Under the pieces are notes generated by a model, which saw only the letters and a list, made by a program, of their open reading frames with translations, was not told where the DNA came from and did not search any database. Source: Populus alba (lineage: Eukaryota > Streptophyta > Magnoliopsida > Malpighiales > Salicaceae). From it: a stretch of DNA of 64,000 bases. The translations under genes were made by a program, and so were the position numbers. Each line of letters starts with the position of its first letter. The stretch's first letter is position 1. This document shows positions 21,070 through 32,408 of the stretch, one piece after another. The stretch is taken from contig NC_133286.1 in NCBI RefSeq assembly GCF_005239225.2, forward strand, positions 18,552,572 to 18,616,571, given 5' to 3'.

Positions 21070-24000
21070 AAGAAAATATTGTTAATATCAAACCAAAAAT
21101 TTGTCAAGCACACCCGTTGCTCAGGCATGAAGGGGTTGCCAAGTTAACTCAAAACACCACCGTAAAAGCTGGTGTTTGATCACTTGGCGACTCCACATGC
21201 GCCTTCCAAAGAGTGTGGGGGCATTCCAAATGCCAGCTCGTGCGACGTGCGTTCTAATAACTTTTTGTTTTTTATTTATATTATGTATTTATTAAAATAT
21301 CAAATTATCCCCGGTCAACTTGATTATAATAAAAATACAAAAAATCAACTTGACAATAGTTAAAGAAATTACGCTTTTAAGAGCAATTAAGTTATTTTCA
21401 GTATTTTAATAAAGGAGAGGTGAAAAAAACTATAGGCTTTGGTTAAATTAATTTTTAAAGATAATTTGATAGGAGAAAAGTTGAAAATATCAAATTATTC
21501 ATAATCAATATAATATTGACCATGATGAAATACCATATCACCCATAATAGGTAGTTCATTGGTTTTTACGGAGGGCATAAAAGTAATTATGTTCTTGTGA
21601 TGAGTAGTGACATGTGTTCAGGGACACAATGAATTCACCCCGCGTCTAAGTTTTATTTAATGGATTTAACCACTTTTGCGACAAAATAATATTACATTTG
21701 ATGCATCCTTAAATTATATATGAACATTAAGTCAAATAAAAACATCTATAAAAAAAAATACAATATCATGTTTGTCTTCTATAGTACAAGAGTACTACAC
21801 TGAAGCTTTTTAATTTATTAAGAAAAGTTAGAGATGGGTCCAATAAGGCATAAGTTCTAGAGAGAACAAGTAAATATTAAAGACATATTTTATAAATGTC
21901 TCATAATTAAGCCATGTATGTATATAATTTTAATATATAAGGAAATTATTAATTTATAAAGTTAGAGATGAGGTCCAAGATGCATAAATTTCAAGAGAAA
22001 ACGATTCATATTTAAATCATATTTTACAAATATCTCATAATTTACCCCCTCCCCAAAAAAAAAACACACACACACATATATAATGTTGATATATAAAACG
22101 ATTATTGATTTATAAATATTATACTTTGTATTTCATTTTTTTAAATTGAGGAAAGTGAGTTTTTGATTTATCAAGCAAAGCACTTACTTTTATAAAAGCT
22201 GGGATTTCACATCAAAGGCGATGTTAACTACCTACCAATAGTCCTGCTACTTTAATAGTTTAACACGGGTGGGGGGTGGGGGGAAGCATTAATCTTGGAC
22301 GATCGCGACTTTAAAAATGAATCTAACGTGCCAGCTCAGCCAAAAAGTTCAAAAGATCAAGTATCGTGGAAAACACTGTTCCAGATGGTTTTCCACTGTA
22401 GTTTATCACAGTAAAATTATTCTTTTACTCTTTATTATTTACTTTTTAAAGTTTTACTTGGAGGTTTGGATAATCTCTATATATGACCGATTTATCATTC
22501 TGATTTGTTTGGGGAAATACTGTTTTTTTATTTATTTTAATAACAATGCAAGTATTGTATTGCCCTTGAAAAGTAAACAATAAGAAACTTTAGTCCATGA
22601 GTTGCTTGATGCACATAAAAACAAAGGGTTATTGATGTATATCGGGCACGCATTAGTCATTCTGCTATTTTCATAGGTAATGCGTGTGGCTAACAACAGT
22701 GATTGAATCAAGTTTTTGTTGCATTATTTAATGCGTCTCGGCATCATTTTTTCTTTTTGAATGGCATGTGTATTGTAAGGTATTGTTTGACACCCATTGA
22801 CTTGTCTTTTTTCTTTCATTTCCTTATCTTTTTTTCTCATATTGCATGCTGCTGACCATACAAAAACTTAAATCATCCATTTAATTTCTTTTTTCTTTTG
22901 ATTCAATCATTCCACTTTTGATTGCAAATGTTTATTTATATTGATTGTTTTTTGTTGGATTTTATTTTTAATTTTATCCTTGATTGTTTGATTTTGTTAG
23001 TTTTTTTAACAAATTTGATCTTCATTTTTTTTATTGCTATTTTTTTTCAATAATTTTCTTGATTTAGTTTTTTTTCTTCAATTCCATCCTTATGCATTTC
23101 TTTTCATTTAATTTTTATGTCAAGTTTGGTGCCAATTCTTTTAATTGTTATTTTTTAAAATCATTTTGTTAATTGATTTTTTTTTTCAATTTCACACTTA
23201 AACATTTAATTTCATTTAAATTTTCCCTAAATATTTAATTTTAGTTGGTTTTTATGTTAAATTTAGTCCTAATTATTTTAATTGCTATTTGTTTTGTTTT
23301 GTATAGTTTTTTTTATATTCTTTTTCCCCTTAATTTCATCATCAATATTTGTTTGATTAAAAATCATGTTTCTTTTATTTTTTCAGGTTTGCCCTTTAAT
23401 GCGGTAACTTTGGTTTCATGACCCAGATTATATATCTGAAAAATTATCCTAGGTTAATTTTGGTTTTTTCTTTAATATTTTTTTGTTAGTATTTTCTTTC
23501 GCTTTGCTATCCATGGGGTAATCCCAATTTCATGTCCTAGATCATGTCTTTGATTTGTTCACCCGGGCTAACAGTCAGGTTCACTTTAAACTTTTTTTTA
23601 TATATGTTTTCATTGTAACGTGGGTGTTCATTTCTTATATTTTTCCGATGTGTTCGACCTTTCATAATATTTTTTATGGTGTGGGTTTATTAGTTTTTTT
23701 TTTTTGTATTTATCGTTTAAGCCATAAGGTTTTTAGGGTGGATTTATCTTTCATTTATATAAATAAAAAATTTAATAAACATCTCATTTTTACATTTTTT
23801 TTCTTGGTTATTGTCAACAATTTTTTTTTATTTACATAAATGGTTATTAATTTATTTAGTTGGATGATTGCATAGGCTTTTCAAGTGACAATTTTATTTT
23901 TTCTTGTGAAAAAATACATTGGAGCAGCTTACCTACCTAGTATTGTTTTTTTTTTTTTAAAAAAAAATACAACATGCATGCCAAATTCATGATTTTAATG

Positions 24001-24870
24001 TTTCCTTAGTTTTCCTTTTTTCTTTCTTTGCATATTTTTTATGAAAAAAAATATTAATTTTTTAATTATTTAAATTTGGTCTATTTATATTATTATTTTT
24101 GTTTATTTATTTATTTTCTTTCTCTACACGTTTTGTTTTTTGAAAATTTATTCTACATAGACTAGGAAAATAGTGTTTTGCTGTAACAATTGCAGCATTG
24201 TTTTTATTTATTTATTTATTATTAATACATATGATATTTATTATATGTTGTTATATGTAAGAGTTGATTTTGTGATTCATGATTATATTTTTGACTTAAA
24301 AAAAACATGTTAATAACACCTACACATTAATTTTTTTATATTAGAAAAAAAAACTTCAAGGTACAACTAGACAAGTTGAATAAACATGTTAACATTTTAT
24401 TTTTTATATTTATTGACATAAATAGTTCTCATAGATTTTTTCATCTACAATCAAATTTTTTTAAATAATTACAAAGCTTACATATTTATTTTTTTTTAAA
24501 AAATATTATTCAACCTACTGGAAAATATGGATCATATAACTACTATTTTTAGACAATGGTTTGTTTGAGAGTAAGGCTGCGGTTGCTTTTTAAAGTACTT
24601 TTTATGTCAAAATACATTAAAATAATATTTTTTTTATTTAAAAAAAATTATTTTTAAAATCAGCGCATTAAAATAATTTAAAACACAAAAAAAATTAATT
24701 CTTAACAAAAATTATTTTTTAAAAAAAATATTTTAGAAACATGAGTTGATTTGTGTTTTCAAATGCTGTCTTCCTGTGGCGGGATGTTTAACTGCGTTTC
24801 AACATAGATTTGTATGTTTTTATTTTAAATTATTTTTTTGTAATATAATAATATTAAAAATAAAACAAAA
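21070..24870. other. Intergenic repeat DNA between copy A and the COL gene
   Basis: Contains a less AT-rich block at 21100-21250, a G-run at 22270-22282, and a 1-kb pyrimidine-rich stretch (22780-23850) made of TTTAATTTCATCC-type words, a family seen also at 30.3 kb and 59.2 kb. 24550-24770 looks like an old MITE (GTTTGTTTGAGAGT and GCTGCGGTTGCTTTT near the left end). No gene is recognised. Confidence 0.45.
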
Positions 24871-25117
24871 ATAATTTTGAAAGCGATCTATAATACTATT
24901 CCAATAACTTTATTGATTAGAGTCTACAACAACATCCCTCTCTTGTACAAAAGCTGCTGCTGGCTGTTGCTCTACATTGAATTATTATTATTATTATTAA
25001 TTTATTCACCTTTTACTACAAAAAGAAAGAAAGAAGAATCTCGTCTTCCTCCTTTCACTGCCAACACTCTCTTCCTCATTTCTCTTTAGGGTTTCGCTTT
25101 TCTTAGCAGATAAAAAA

Positions 25118-27907
25118 ATGGTTACCCACAGTTCAAAGATCAAAGAAACAGTACCATGTGATTTCTGCAGTGAACAAACTGCAGTTCTTTACTGCAGAGC
25201 CGACTCCGCAAAACTTTGTTTATTCTGCGATCAACATGTCCACTCCGCAAACCTTCTCTCACGCAAGCATGTCCGCGCACAGATCTGCGACAATTGCAAC
25301 TCGGAGCTTGTTTCTGTCCGCTGCGCAACTGACAATTTGGTACTCTGTCAAGAGTGTGACGGGGATGCTCACGGTAGTTGTTCTGTGTCCGCTTCACACG
25401 ATCGTACTATTATTGAAGGGTTTTCCGGTTGTCCCACAGCTCTTGATTTGGCTTCTTTATGGGGTTTTGATTTGGAAGAGAAGAAGCAGGAGCCGTTGAT
25501 TGAAAATTGGAGTAGTAATATTTGTGGGGTCGTCCATGATATGGTGAATGAGCCTTGGGTTTATAATAAATCTAGTGGTAATTTTAGTTTTCAGGACTTG
25601 ATGGTGCCAAATGAAAACAGTAATAATGGTAATAGGAATTTTGACAATGTTATGGTTTTTGGAAATGTGAGCAAGAGTCCAAGTTGTGGGAAATACAAGC
25701 ATGTAATATATAAGCAGTTGGTGGAGTTGTTAAAGAGGGATTTGATGGGCGGCGGCGGCGGCGGCGGCGATGAGGGTGGTGGTGGTGATGAGGGTGGTGA
25801 TTTTGGTGACGGAGAGGGTTGTGATTTTGGCGGTGGTGATGGTAGAGAAGGAGAGAATTTGGTGCCAGAGACACAGAGTAGGAGTGCGTGGCGGGAGGGT
25901 GTGGGATTTGGGAATGGGAATGGCGGGCGTTTTGGGAATGATAATGTCGGTGGTGGTGGTAGTGATGGTAATGTTAGAGGTGAGCAATTGTTGCACGAAC
26001 ATATGCCGTTTACTTCTTTGCTTATGCTGCCGACGGAGGTGGGTGTCAAGTCTAATGGAAAACTTGTTGGTGAGGATATGATGTGGGACAGTAATGCCGA
26101 TGCTCATGGCACTCAGGTAAAAATATGAATTACTGAGCTTTTCCAAAGATATACCATGTTTTACGAGTATTTCTTCTTGTTGTCTTTGTTAATGTTGATT
26201 GAGTATAAACATTGCCAACCAAAACAAGTAAATGTATCGTTTGCTCATCTTTCAAGTAATACAATGCTCAAATTGATTGCGGCTTCTATTTGGGACCTAA
26301 ATAATTATACAGTGAAAAAAAATTGGGGTGAAATTCGCTGGTCTATCACGGGTATGTGTTGCATTTTACTTGTAGTTTCTTGAAGGTGTCATTAAGGTTT
26401 GAACTTCAAATGCTCCTTAATGAATATAGCATTTTGCAATTAGAAAATTCAATTGTTTAAGGATTTTCAACTGTCCTAGATAGGAAATGTTTGCCCTGAG
26501 GTCATGTCCCTGCTCATATCATTTTTATCACCTCGCTCAGATGACTGAGTAGTTTTCTATGTAAAATCTCCAAAGAAAGGATATCATGTGTCTCCAATAA
26601 TAACAGAAAATTGCTACCTTTTCAGATATGGGATTTTCATTTAGGGCAACTGAGGAGTCATGACGAATCTGGCCAATTAGAAATCGAGTATGGTGCAAAC
26701 GACGCAGGATTTGTGATCAAGAATTTCAGTGAACCAATGAAAGAAACATCTTTAACCAACACGAAAGTGTTGGGAAACATGTACCAGATGAATTGCTCCA
26801 TCGTGCATGATGATATGGCACCATTTAATGTAAGTTCTATTGATAATTTTGGGAATCTTGGCTGGAATCCCTGTCAAATCTTTTGGCAGGAATTTCTTTG
26901 GTTTTCTTGCAGACTTTCTATGTTTTAGTTGGCACAACAAAGTTTTCTTAGGAAGTGTTAACGCGCTGCTTATTTACAGTGAAGATAGGATAACGTTTAA
27001 AAATCCAATTTGGGATGTCAAATCCCAGTATTTCTAGTTTTGGGCAGTAACAACATAAATTGTAGTCTAATAGAAGGATTTGTTTAAAATTTACTCGTGA
27101 ATATTGTAGATGGAATTAGTTGAAATTTGTAACCCATATTATTCTGTGTGTTCACTAGTAATCTAACTAACACCAGACCATTCTAACCAGTTTTAAATTA
27201 TAATTTATAAGACATAGCTATGTGCTTTGAATGTTTAAGCTTTTGAATGCAGTCCTTTTCTGTATGTTCACATATATGATATAGAAATGAATTGAGGTAT
27301 ACTGTTGGGCGTTTGATTGCGAAAGCTCCTTGACCTTAATGTGACTGGGCCTGTTCTATACCATCTGTTGCCTATTTATGCCAATCCCTCTGTGCATTGT
27401 CAGTGGCTCATCTGCCTCCTCTTCTTTGTACGTTGTATTTTTTAAATGCAGAACAACTTAAATAATAACTTAACATCCAGCCAGGGACCAGCAACATCTG
27501 AAAGTAACAACCTCCCTATTGCAAGAGTGTTGTCAGGCACAGCTTTTTGTAAACCAAAATGTTCAGGTAGCTCTAAAGATGTCCAGTTCATGGAACAGTC
27601 TATTCTCGTAAGAGGTGAAGGCTTCAAAACAGAAGCAGCAACCAAGGTTGACATGGAGCTGTTGGTGCGGAATAGAGGTGATGCTATGCAACGTTACAAG
27701 GAGAAGAAGAAAACCCGAAGGTATGGCTACCATCTTTTGCTAGTTATCTCTACTGCATGCTTATCAAGTAATGCACTCTGTAATGTTAAATTTTGTATTA
27801 ATAGATATGATAAGCACATACGGTATGAATCAAGAAAGGCGAGAGCTGATACCAGGAAGCGAGTGAAGGGTCGATTTGTGAAGACAACTGAAGTTCCTGA
27901 CTGTTGA
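25118..27907 (+). CDS. CONSTANS-LIKE 14/15-type B-box zinc finger transcription regulator
   Basis: Exons are 25118-26116, 26626-26829, 27452-27720 and 27805-27907, giving 524 residues. The protein is a nuclear transcription regulator of the CONSTANS-like group with two B-boxes and a CCT domain (BBX12/BBX13 = COL14/COL15). B-box 1 is residues 14-56 (CDFC, C-x2-C and [12 protein letters not shown] ligands present); B-box 2 is 57-100 ([16 protein letters not shown]). Linker 100-470 is acidic, Asn/Gly-rich, with a poly-Gly run at about 211-217 encoded by (GGC)n. The CCT domain at about 474-517 reads [18 protein letters not shown], then [15 protein letters not shown]; it carries nuclear localisation and NF-Y-like DNA contacts. 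The family marks [17 protein letters not shown] and IWDFHLGQ favour COL15. ATG 25118 is preceded by a CT-rich leader. Intron 3 (84 nt) is in frame and stop-free. Confidence 0.93.
25749..25769 (+). repeat. (GGC)n coding microsatellite in the COL gene
   Basis: Seven consecutive glycine codons, mostly GGC, followed by GAT GAG GGT GGT units. It is likely length-polymorphic and would change only the linker. Confidence 0.85.
27721..27804 (+). other. 84-nt in-frame intron inside the CCT-domain codons
   Basis: Begins GTATGG and ends TTAATAG. Its length is a multiple of three and the host frame stays open through it. Retention would add 28 residues, largely hydrophobic, after the arginines of KKKTRR, splitting the CCT domain. 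Confidence 0.85.
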
Positions 27908-28890
27908 ATTCATGCTTAGTTAGAGGTCCTTGATATCACTGTAAATATTCTTTACATTCGTCTCGTAGAGAATGTATAATTTAGTGGTGCTTGTCTCCGC
28001 ATCTATCTTTCTTGCGCCCATGTGCATTGTTCTTGATCGTGCCAGCATCTCCTTGACATGTTTGCATTTGAAGATGTTTTGTACCACTAAAATAATAGCA
28101 GTAGAAGTGGGACAGCTGGGGAGAACAGGCATCGTGGGGGTGATGTGGTGACAGCAGGCAGATCTGGAGCATCTGAGAGATGGAGTTTATGCAATACAAC
28201 CTCTTAACTAATCATCTTTTCCAAAGGAAAAAGGGATAAGATTCGGTTTGGGAGGCAAAATTATAATACAAGTCACCCATGGTCATCAGGCTTGGCATGT
28301 TTTTAGATTTTATCGTAGTTATTCTTGCTGATATTCCAAAAGATTGGTTAAAATATGTAGTTGGATACCCGAAATGCCTGTAAACCGCTTCCATTTTGTG
28401 GAACTAGAATAAAATATACGTGGAGAATCCGTATTCTAGATATGATGAACCAGTTCAATGCATACATTGATTCCGAACCGTAAGTGGAGCTCGTCGTTTT
28501 CTTCCAAGTTTCAACAAAGATCTTCCGGACTCTTTGACAACAGATACATTTACAAAAATTAATATGGGATCCTCCGACTCCCAAATTTGAATCAAGAAAC
28601 TTAATCATCGAATTTATTCCTTGCTACATATTTTGTTAAAGAACATTCGGCATTGCATTTTATTTGTGGTCTAGAAGATTGTTTGCGGATGAATGTTTTT
28701 TTTAAAATTTTTAAACATAGTAAAAATAATATAATTTTACCTTCAGAATTAATAAAATTTTAAAATGTTAACCAAGGATTTTCTTGGTTTTTTATAATAT
28801 TTGTAATAATAAAAATATCTTTTTACCTCCAATATCAAAAAAGATGGGCTGTTTTTGATAAGGGTTTTTATTTTAAAAAAATTTTCATGA
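27908..28890 (+). other. 3' flank of the COL gene
   Basis: 27908 to about 28200 is probably 3' UTR. The remainder is intergenic with no recognisable gene. Confidence 0.5.
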
Positions 28891-29129
28891 ATTGTAAAAT
28901 AACGCTTTTATCCTCAGAAAAGATAGAAAAGAAGCTTTGCTTTTGGGGTATTTCGATATTTTCACATGAGTATTTTATGTAATTAAAAAGATTATAGGGG
29001 GCATTTTGATATATTTCATATTTTATTTTTTATTTTTTAATTGAAAATCTACTGGCGTGTATTCCACACAAACTAACGAGTGGGCGCGCGCCCGCGCTAT
29101 TCAAGTAGTGTGTGTGACGTTGCCTAGTG

Positions 29130-30148
29130 CAGTGTTATTAAACCCGGCCCGGCCTGGCGGGTCGACCCGGGACCCGGTCGATCCGGTGGCTGGACCAGTC
29201 CGAGTTTAATAAAAGACCGGCTGTGGCAACAACCTGGCCAAACCCGGGCGAACCCGGATAAGACCCGTTTTTTTTTTTTTTTTAAATGTGGGATAAAAAA
29301 AATTTTGGTTTAAATATTTCAACTTAAAATGATAATATAGTATCTTTATAATGTGGGGTTTGAAGCCCTTTCATATATATACTCTATGTTCATATGAAAA
29401 AAAATATATTTTTTCAATGTGAAATTTGAAACCCATTAGTATATATACTTTATGTTCTCAAGAAAAAAAATCATGTTTTTTCAATGTGGGATAAAAAACC
29501 TTTTGATTTAAATACTTCAACTTAAAGGGATAACATAGTATCTTTTCAATGTGGGATTTGAAGCTCTTTAATATATATACTCTATATTCCCATGAAAAAA
29601 GTTATGTTTTTTCAATGTGGGATTTGAAACCCATTAGTATATATACTCTATGTTTCCAAGGAAAAAATCATGTTTTTTCAATGTGGAATTTGAAACCCAT
29701 TAATATATATACTCTATGTTCCCAAGGAAAAAATCATGTTTTTTCAATGTGGGATAAAAAACATTTTGGTTTAAATACTTCAACTTAAAAGGATAACATA
29801 ATATCTTTTCAATGTGGGATTTGAAGCCCTTTCATATATATACTCTATGTTCCCATGAAAAAAGTTATGTTTTTTCAATGTGGGATTTGAAATCTATTAA
29901 TACATATACTCTATGTTTCTAAAGAAAAAAGTTATGTTTTTTCAATGTGAGATAAAAAACTTTTTAAAATATTATTTAAAATTCATTATTTATAATATGT
30001 ATAATCTATATTTACATGAATTTTTTCATATGAAATATTAAAACTTTAATTTTTTTTTAATTTTTCCGGGTTGACCCGAGTTGACCCATGAAACCCGAGA
30101 CCCGGCCCCCTGGCCTGGTCAATCACCGGGTCGAGTTTAATAGCTATG
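29130..30148. mobile_element. 1,019-bp non-autonomous hAT-like transposon
   Basis: Flanked by the 8-bp direct repeat GCCTAGTG (29122-29129 and 30149-30156). The termini are imperfect inverted repeats: CAGTGTTATTAAACCCGGCC on the left, and CATAGCTATTAAACTCGACC read inward from the right. An 8-bp duplication and a CA-starting inverted repeat suit hAT elements. Both ends are rich in ACCCGG words. The interior has no transposase but a tandem array of CAATGTGGGATTTGAA units. The related copy A at 17.9 kb lacks the insertion, giving an empty site. Confidence 0.8.
29352..29955. repeat. Internal tandem repeats of the hAT-like element
   Basis: About eight units of roughly 65-80 bp, each with TTTTCAATGTGGGATTTGAA (variants end in GATAAAAAAC), then ATATATACTCTATGTTC and an A-rich end with CATG or AAGG. 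Two unit types alternate: GTGGGATTTGAA and GTGGGATAAAAAAC. Confidence 0.8.
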
Positions 30149-30779
30149 GCCTAGTGGCTAGATACGGTCATCCACTGTTTTTTTGGATGTGCAGTCATTC
30201 CCTCTTCCATATGGTTTGGCACGTGTGGATGGATAATGGTTGGATTGCTGCTAGTGATCGATTGTCTGTGTTTTTCTCTTTTTTTTTACAACTAAAGTGC
30301 ATAATTGTCCTATTTGTTTGTTATTTGTCAATTTCAGTCCTCATTCTTTGAATTTCTTATTTCATTCTTATTCCTTTTATAGAAATTTTGTGTTTTCTTT
30401 CAATTTTGTCCTTCAATTATAATTTCTTATATGTTTTGTTTTTCATTTCAGTCCTCATTTTTTTAATTTTTTTAATTTTGTTTTTATTACTTTTTAGTTT
30501 AAGTCCTCTTAAATCCGTCCCTATTTTTGGTTGGTGTTTCAGAATCCATCCTTTTTATTTTGATTTTTTATTTCGGTCCTTTTATCTTTTGTTTGAGTTT
30601 TATTTGTTTACAATTTAGCCTTTCAATTCTAATTTGCGTATATTATGTTTTTCAATTCATTTATTCTACTTTTGATTTCTTATTTTTTTTTCCTTGGCTA
30701 TTTTTTCAAAGTTCTTATAGTTTTTAATTTTACCCTTTAAGTCAAATATATGGTTTTTTTTCAATAGTAATAATATTTT

Positions 30780-31196
30780 TTTCAAGATTATTAATAATTA
30801 TATCAATAATAATAATAATAATTAATTTTACCCTTAAAATAAAATTTATGTTTTTTTTTTCAGTGGTAGTAATATTGTTTTTAAATTTATTATTAAGTAT
30901 ATTAATAATAATGAAAATAATAATATTTATTATATTAATAACAATAATAATAGTAGTAATAGTTGTAGTAGTGGTAATAGTTAATAATGAGTATGATTGT
31001 AATAGCGTAGTAGTAGTAACAACAACAACAACAATAATTATAGTTATAACAACAATAATAGTAATGATGATAGTAATAAGAATAAAATAATAATAATATT
31101 AGTTATAGTGGTGATGATAATAATTATAACAATAATATAAACAACAATAATAATAGCAATGATAATGATAGTGATTATGATAATAATACTAAGAAC
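30780..31196. repeat. Degenerate AAT/AAC/AGT trinucleotide tract
   Basis: About 400 bp of drifting trinucleotides (AAT, AGT, AAC, ATG) before the SINE, continuing for about 100 bp after it (31409-31510). It reads through as isoleucine/valine-rich peptide in several frames, an artefact of composition. Confidence 0.85.
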
Positions 31197-31212
31197 AATT
31201 ATGATATTACTT

Positions 31213-31392
31213 TTTTTTTTTTTTATCAACGTGAATGTCTAGGCCAACTTGCGTACACCTCGACTAATCCCACGAGTCTTGAAATTAATGATCATGTAAC
31301 CCTCTGGTGGCCCCGAGACTTGCAGGACTTGAATTTGTGATCTCTATGGAGCAAACTTAGGGCGTGACTAGTTGAGTTACACCCTCAAGATT
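31213..31392 (-). mobile_element. tRNA-derived SINE with 16-bp target site duplication
   Basis: The perfect 16-bp direct repeat AATTATGATATTACTT flanks the element (31197-31212 and 31393-31408). Read on the minus strand it starts at 31392 with GAGGGTGTAACTCAACTAGT (box A-like), then AATTCAAGTCC at 31335-31325 (box B-like), then a GC-rich body with GGGATTAGTCGAGG. It ends in an A-tail (T-run on plus at 31213-31224). The tRNA-like head, unrelated body, A-tail and long duplication together show a SINE. Degenerate relatives lie at 38.35 and 60.69 kb. Confidence 0.85.
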
Positions 31393-31775
31393 AATTATGA
31401 TATTACTTATTGATAATAGTAGTAATGATGGTAGCTATAATAATAGTGACAATATTAATAATAATAATAAGAATAGTAACTGTTATAATAATAATGGTGA
31501 TAATTCATTATTTTATGTTATATTCTTTCTTAGATACTGGATTAATTAGGAATTCAGTCCATAATTAATTTCGTTTTGCTTTTTATAAGGTTATCGTGAT
31601 TTTAAAAAAAATCTTAATATTGGGTTGATGTTTGATTTTATAATTATCAATTTTTTTTATCATGTAGTTAAAAAAATAAATTATAATTCCTATGGAGTCC
31701 ATAACCCAGTTTACAAGTTTGACGTTCTAGTTATGCTTACTTGATTTATAGGTTTGACAAGTTTATTCACTAAAA

Positions 31776-31778
<3 letters not shown>

Positions 31779-31828
<50 letters not shown>
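31779..31828. repeat. (TA)n microsatellite, about 50 bp
   Basis: An uninterrupted TA run of about 25 units. Confidence 0.95.
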
Positions 31829-31835
<7 letters not shown>

Positions 31836-32408
31836 AGTCTTTTAATTGTTTTTAATTTATTCCTTTTTGATTTTATTATTTAATATTGGATTGGTTGGAA
31901 AATAGAATGCATTATTGATTTTTGTTTATTTTATAGGGATAATTGTCTAAAATAAGTGTTTATTTTTAGGTTGATGCTCAATTTTGTAAACATCTATTTT
32001 TATCATATAATTAAATAAAAAAATATAAAAAAATTATTAAACTCAATATAGTCCATGACCCTGGTCAAGCGGGGTGGAAGGCGAGATCGATCCAATATGT
32101 CATCGTCTCATTAATTTTTTTTTTAAAATTATCATCTTGAAATTTTTTTAAACGCTAAATCATGTTTTTATCGATTATCAAAGTTACATTTAGACCTATA
32201 AAACTAATAGATTTAAGTCGAGTTAACTCTCATATGATTTAACTGAAGGCTTGAGTTAGGCAAATAGTTGAATAGAAAGATTTTAAAATTAACACACTTG
32301 GTTATATTTATTAATACTATTAAACAATTCTTCATACTCTTAATTATTTTTTTATAGTATAAAAGAAATTGATATTAACTCGTGACGAAGCACGGGCCAA
32401 TATTCTAG

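Larger units (their letters stand above)
28890..32408 (+). mobile_element. Helitron-like composite element, copy B
   Basis: The right end reads CTCGTGACGAAGCACGGG (32379-32396, a near-perfect hairpin stem), then CCAATATT and CTAG at 32405-32408, the pattern of a Helitron 3' terminus (hairpin, about 10 nt, CTRR). The left part aligns with copy A at 17.7 kb. Inside are a hAT-like insertion (29130-30148), T-rich TTTCAGTCCTC-type repeats, a degenerate trinucleotide tract and a SINE. The left boundary is approximate, and it is possible that two related elements are joined. No Rep/Helicase gene is present, so it would be non-autonomous. Confidence 0.4.

Noticed and set aside
25591..26146. Pro/Thr/Ala-rich open frames on minus and Val-rich frame on plus
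   Set aside because: Shadows of the Gly/Asp-rich first exon of the COL gene.
30848..31229. Ile/Val-rich open frames on both strands
   Set aside because: Translations of the degenerate trinucleotide tract and the T-run of the SINE, not proteins.
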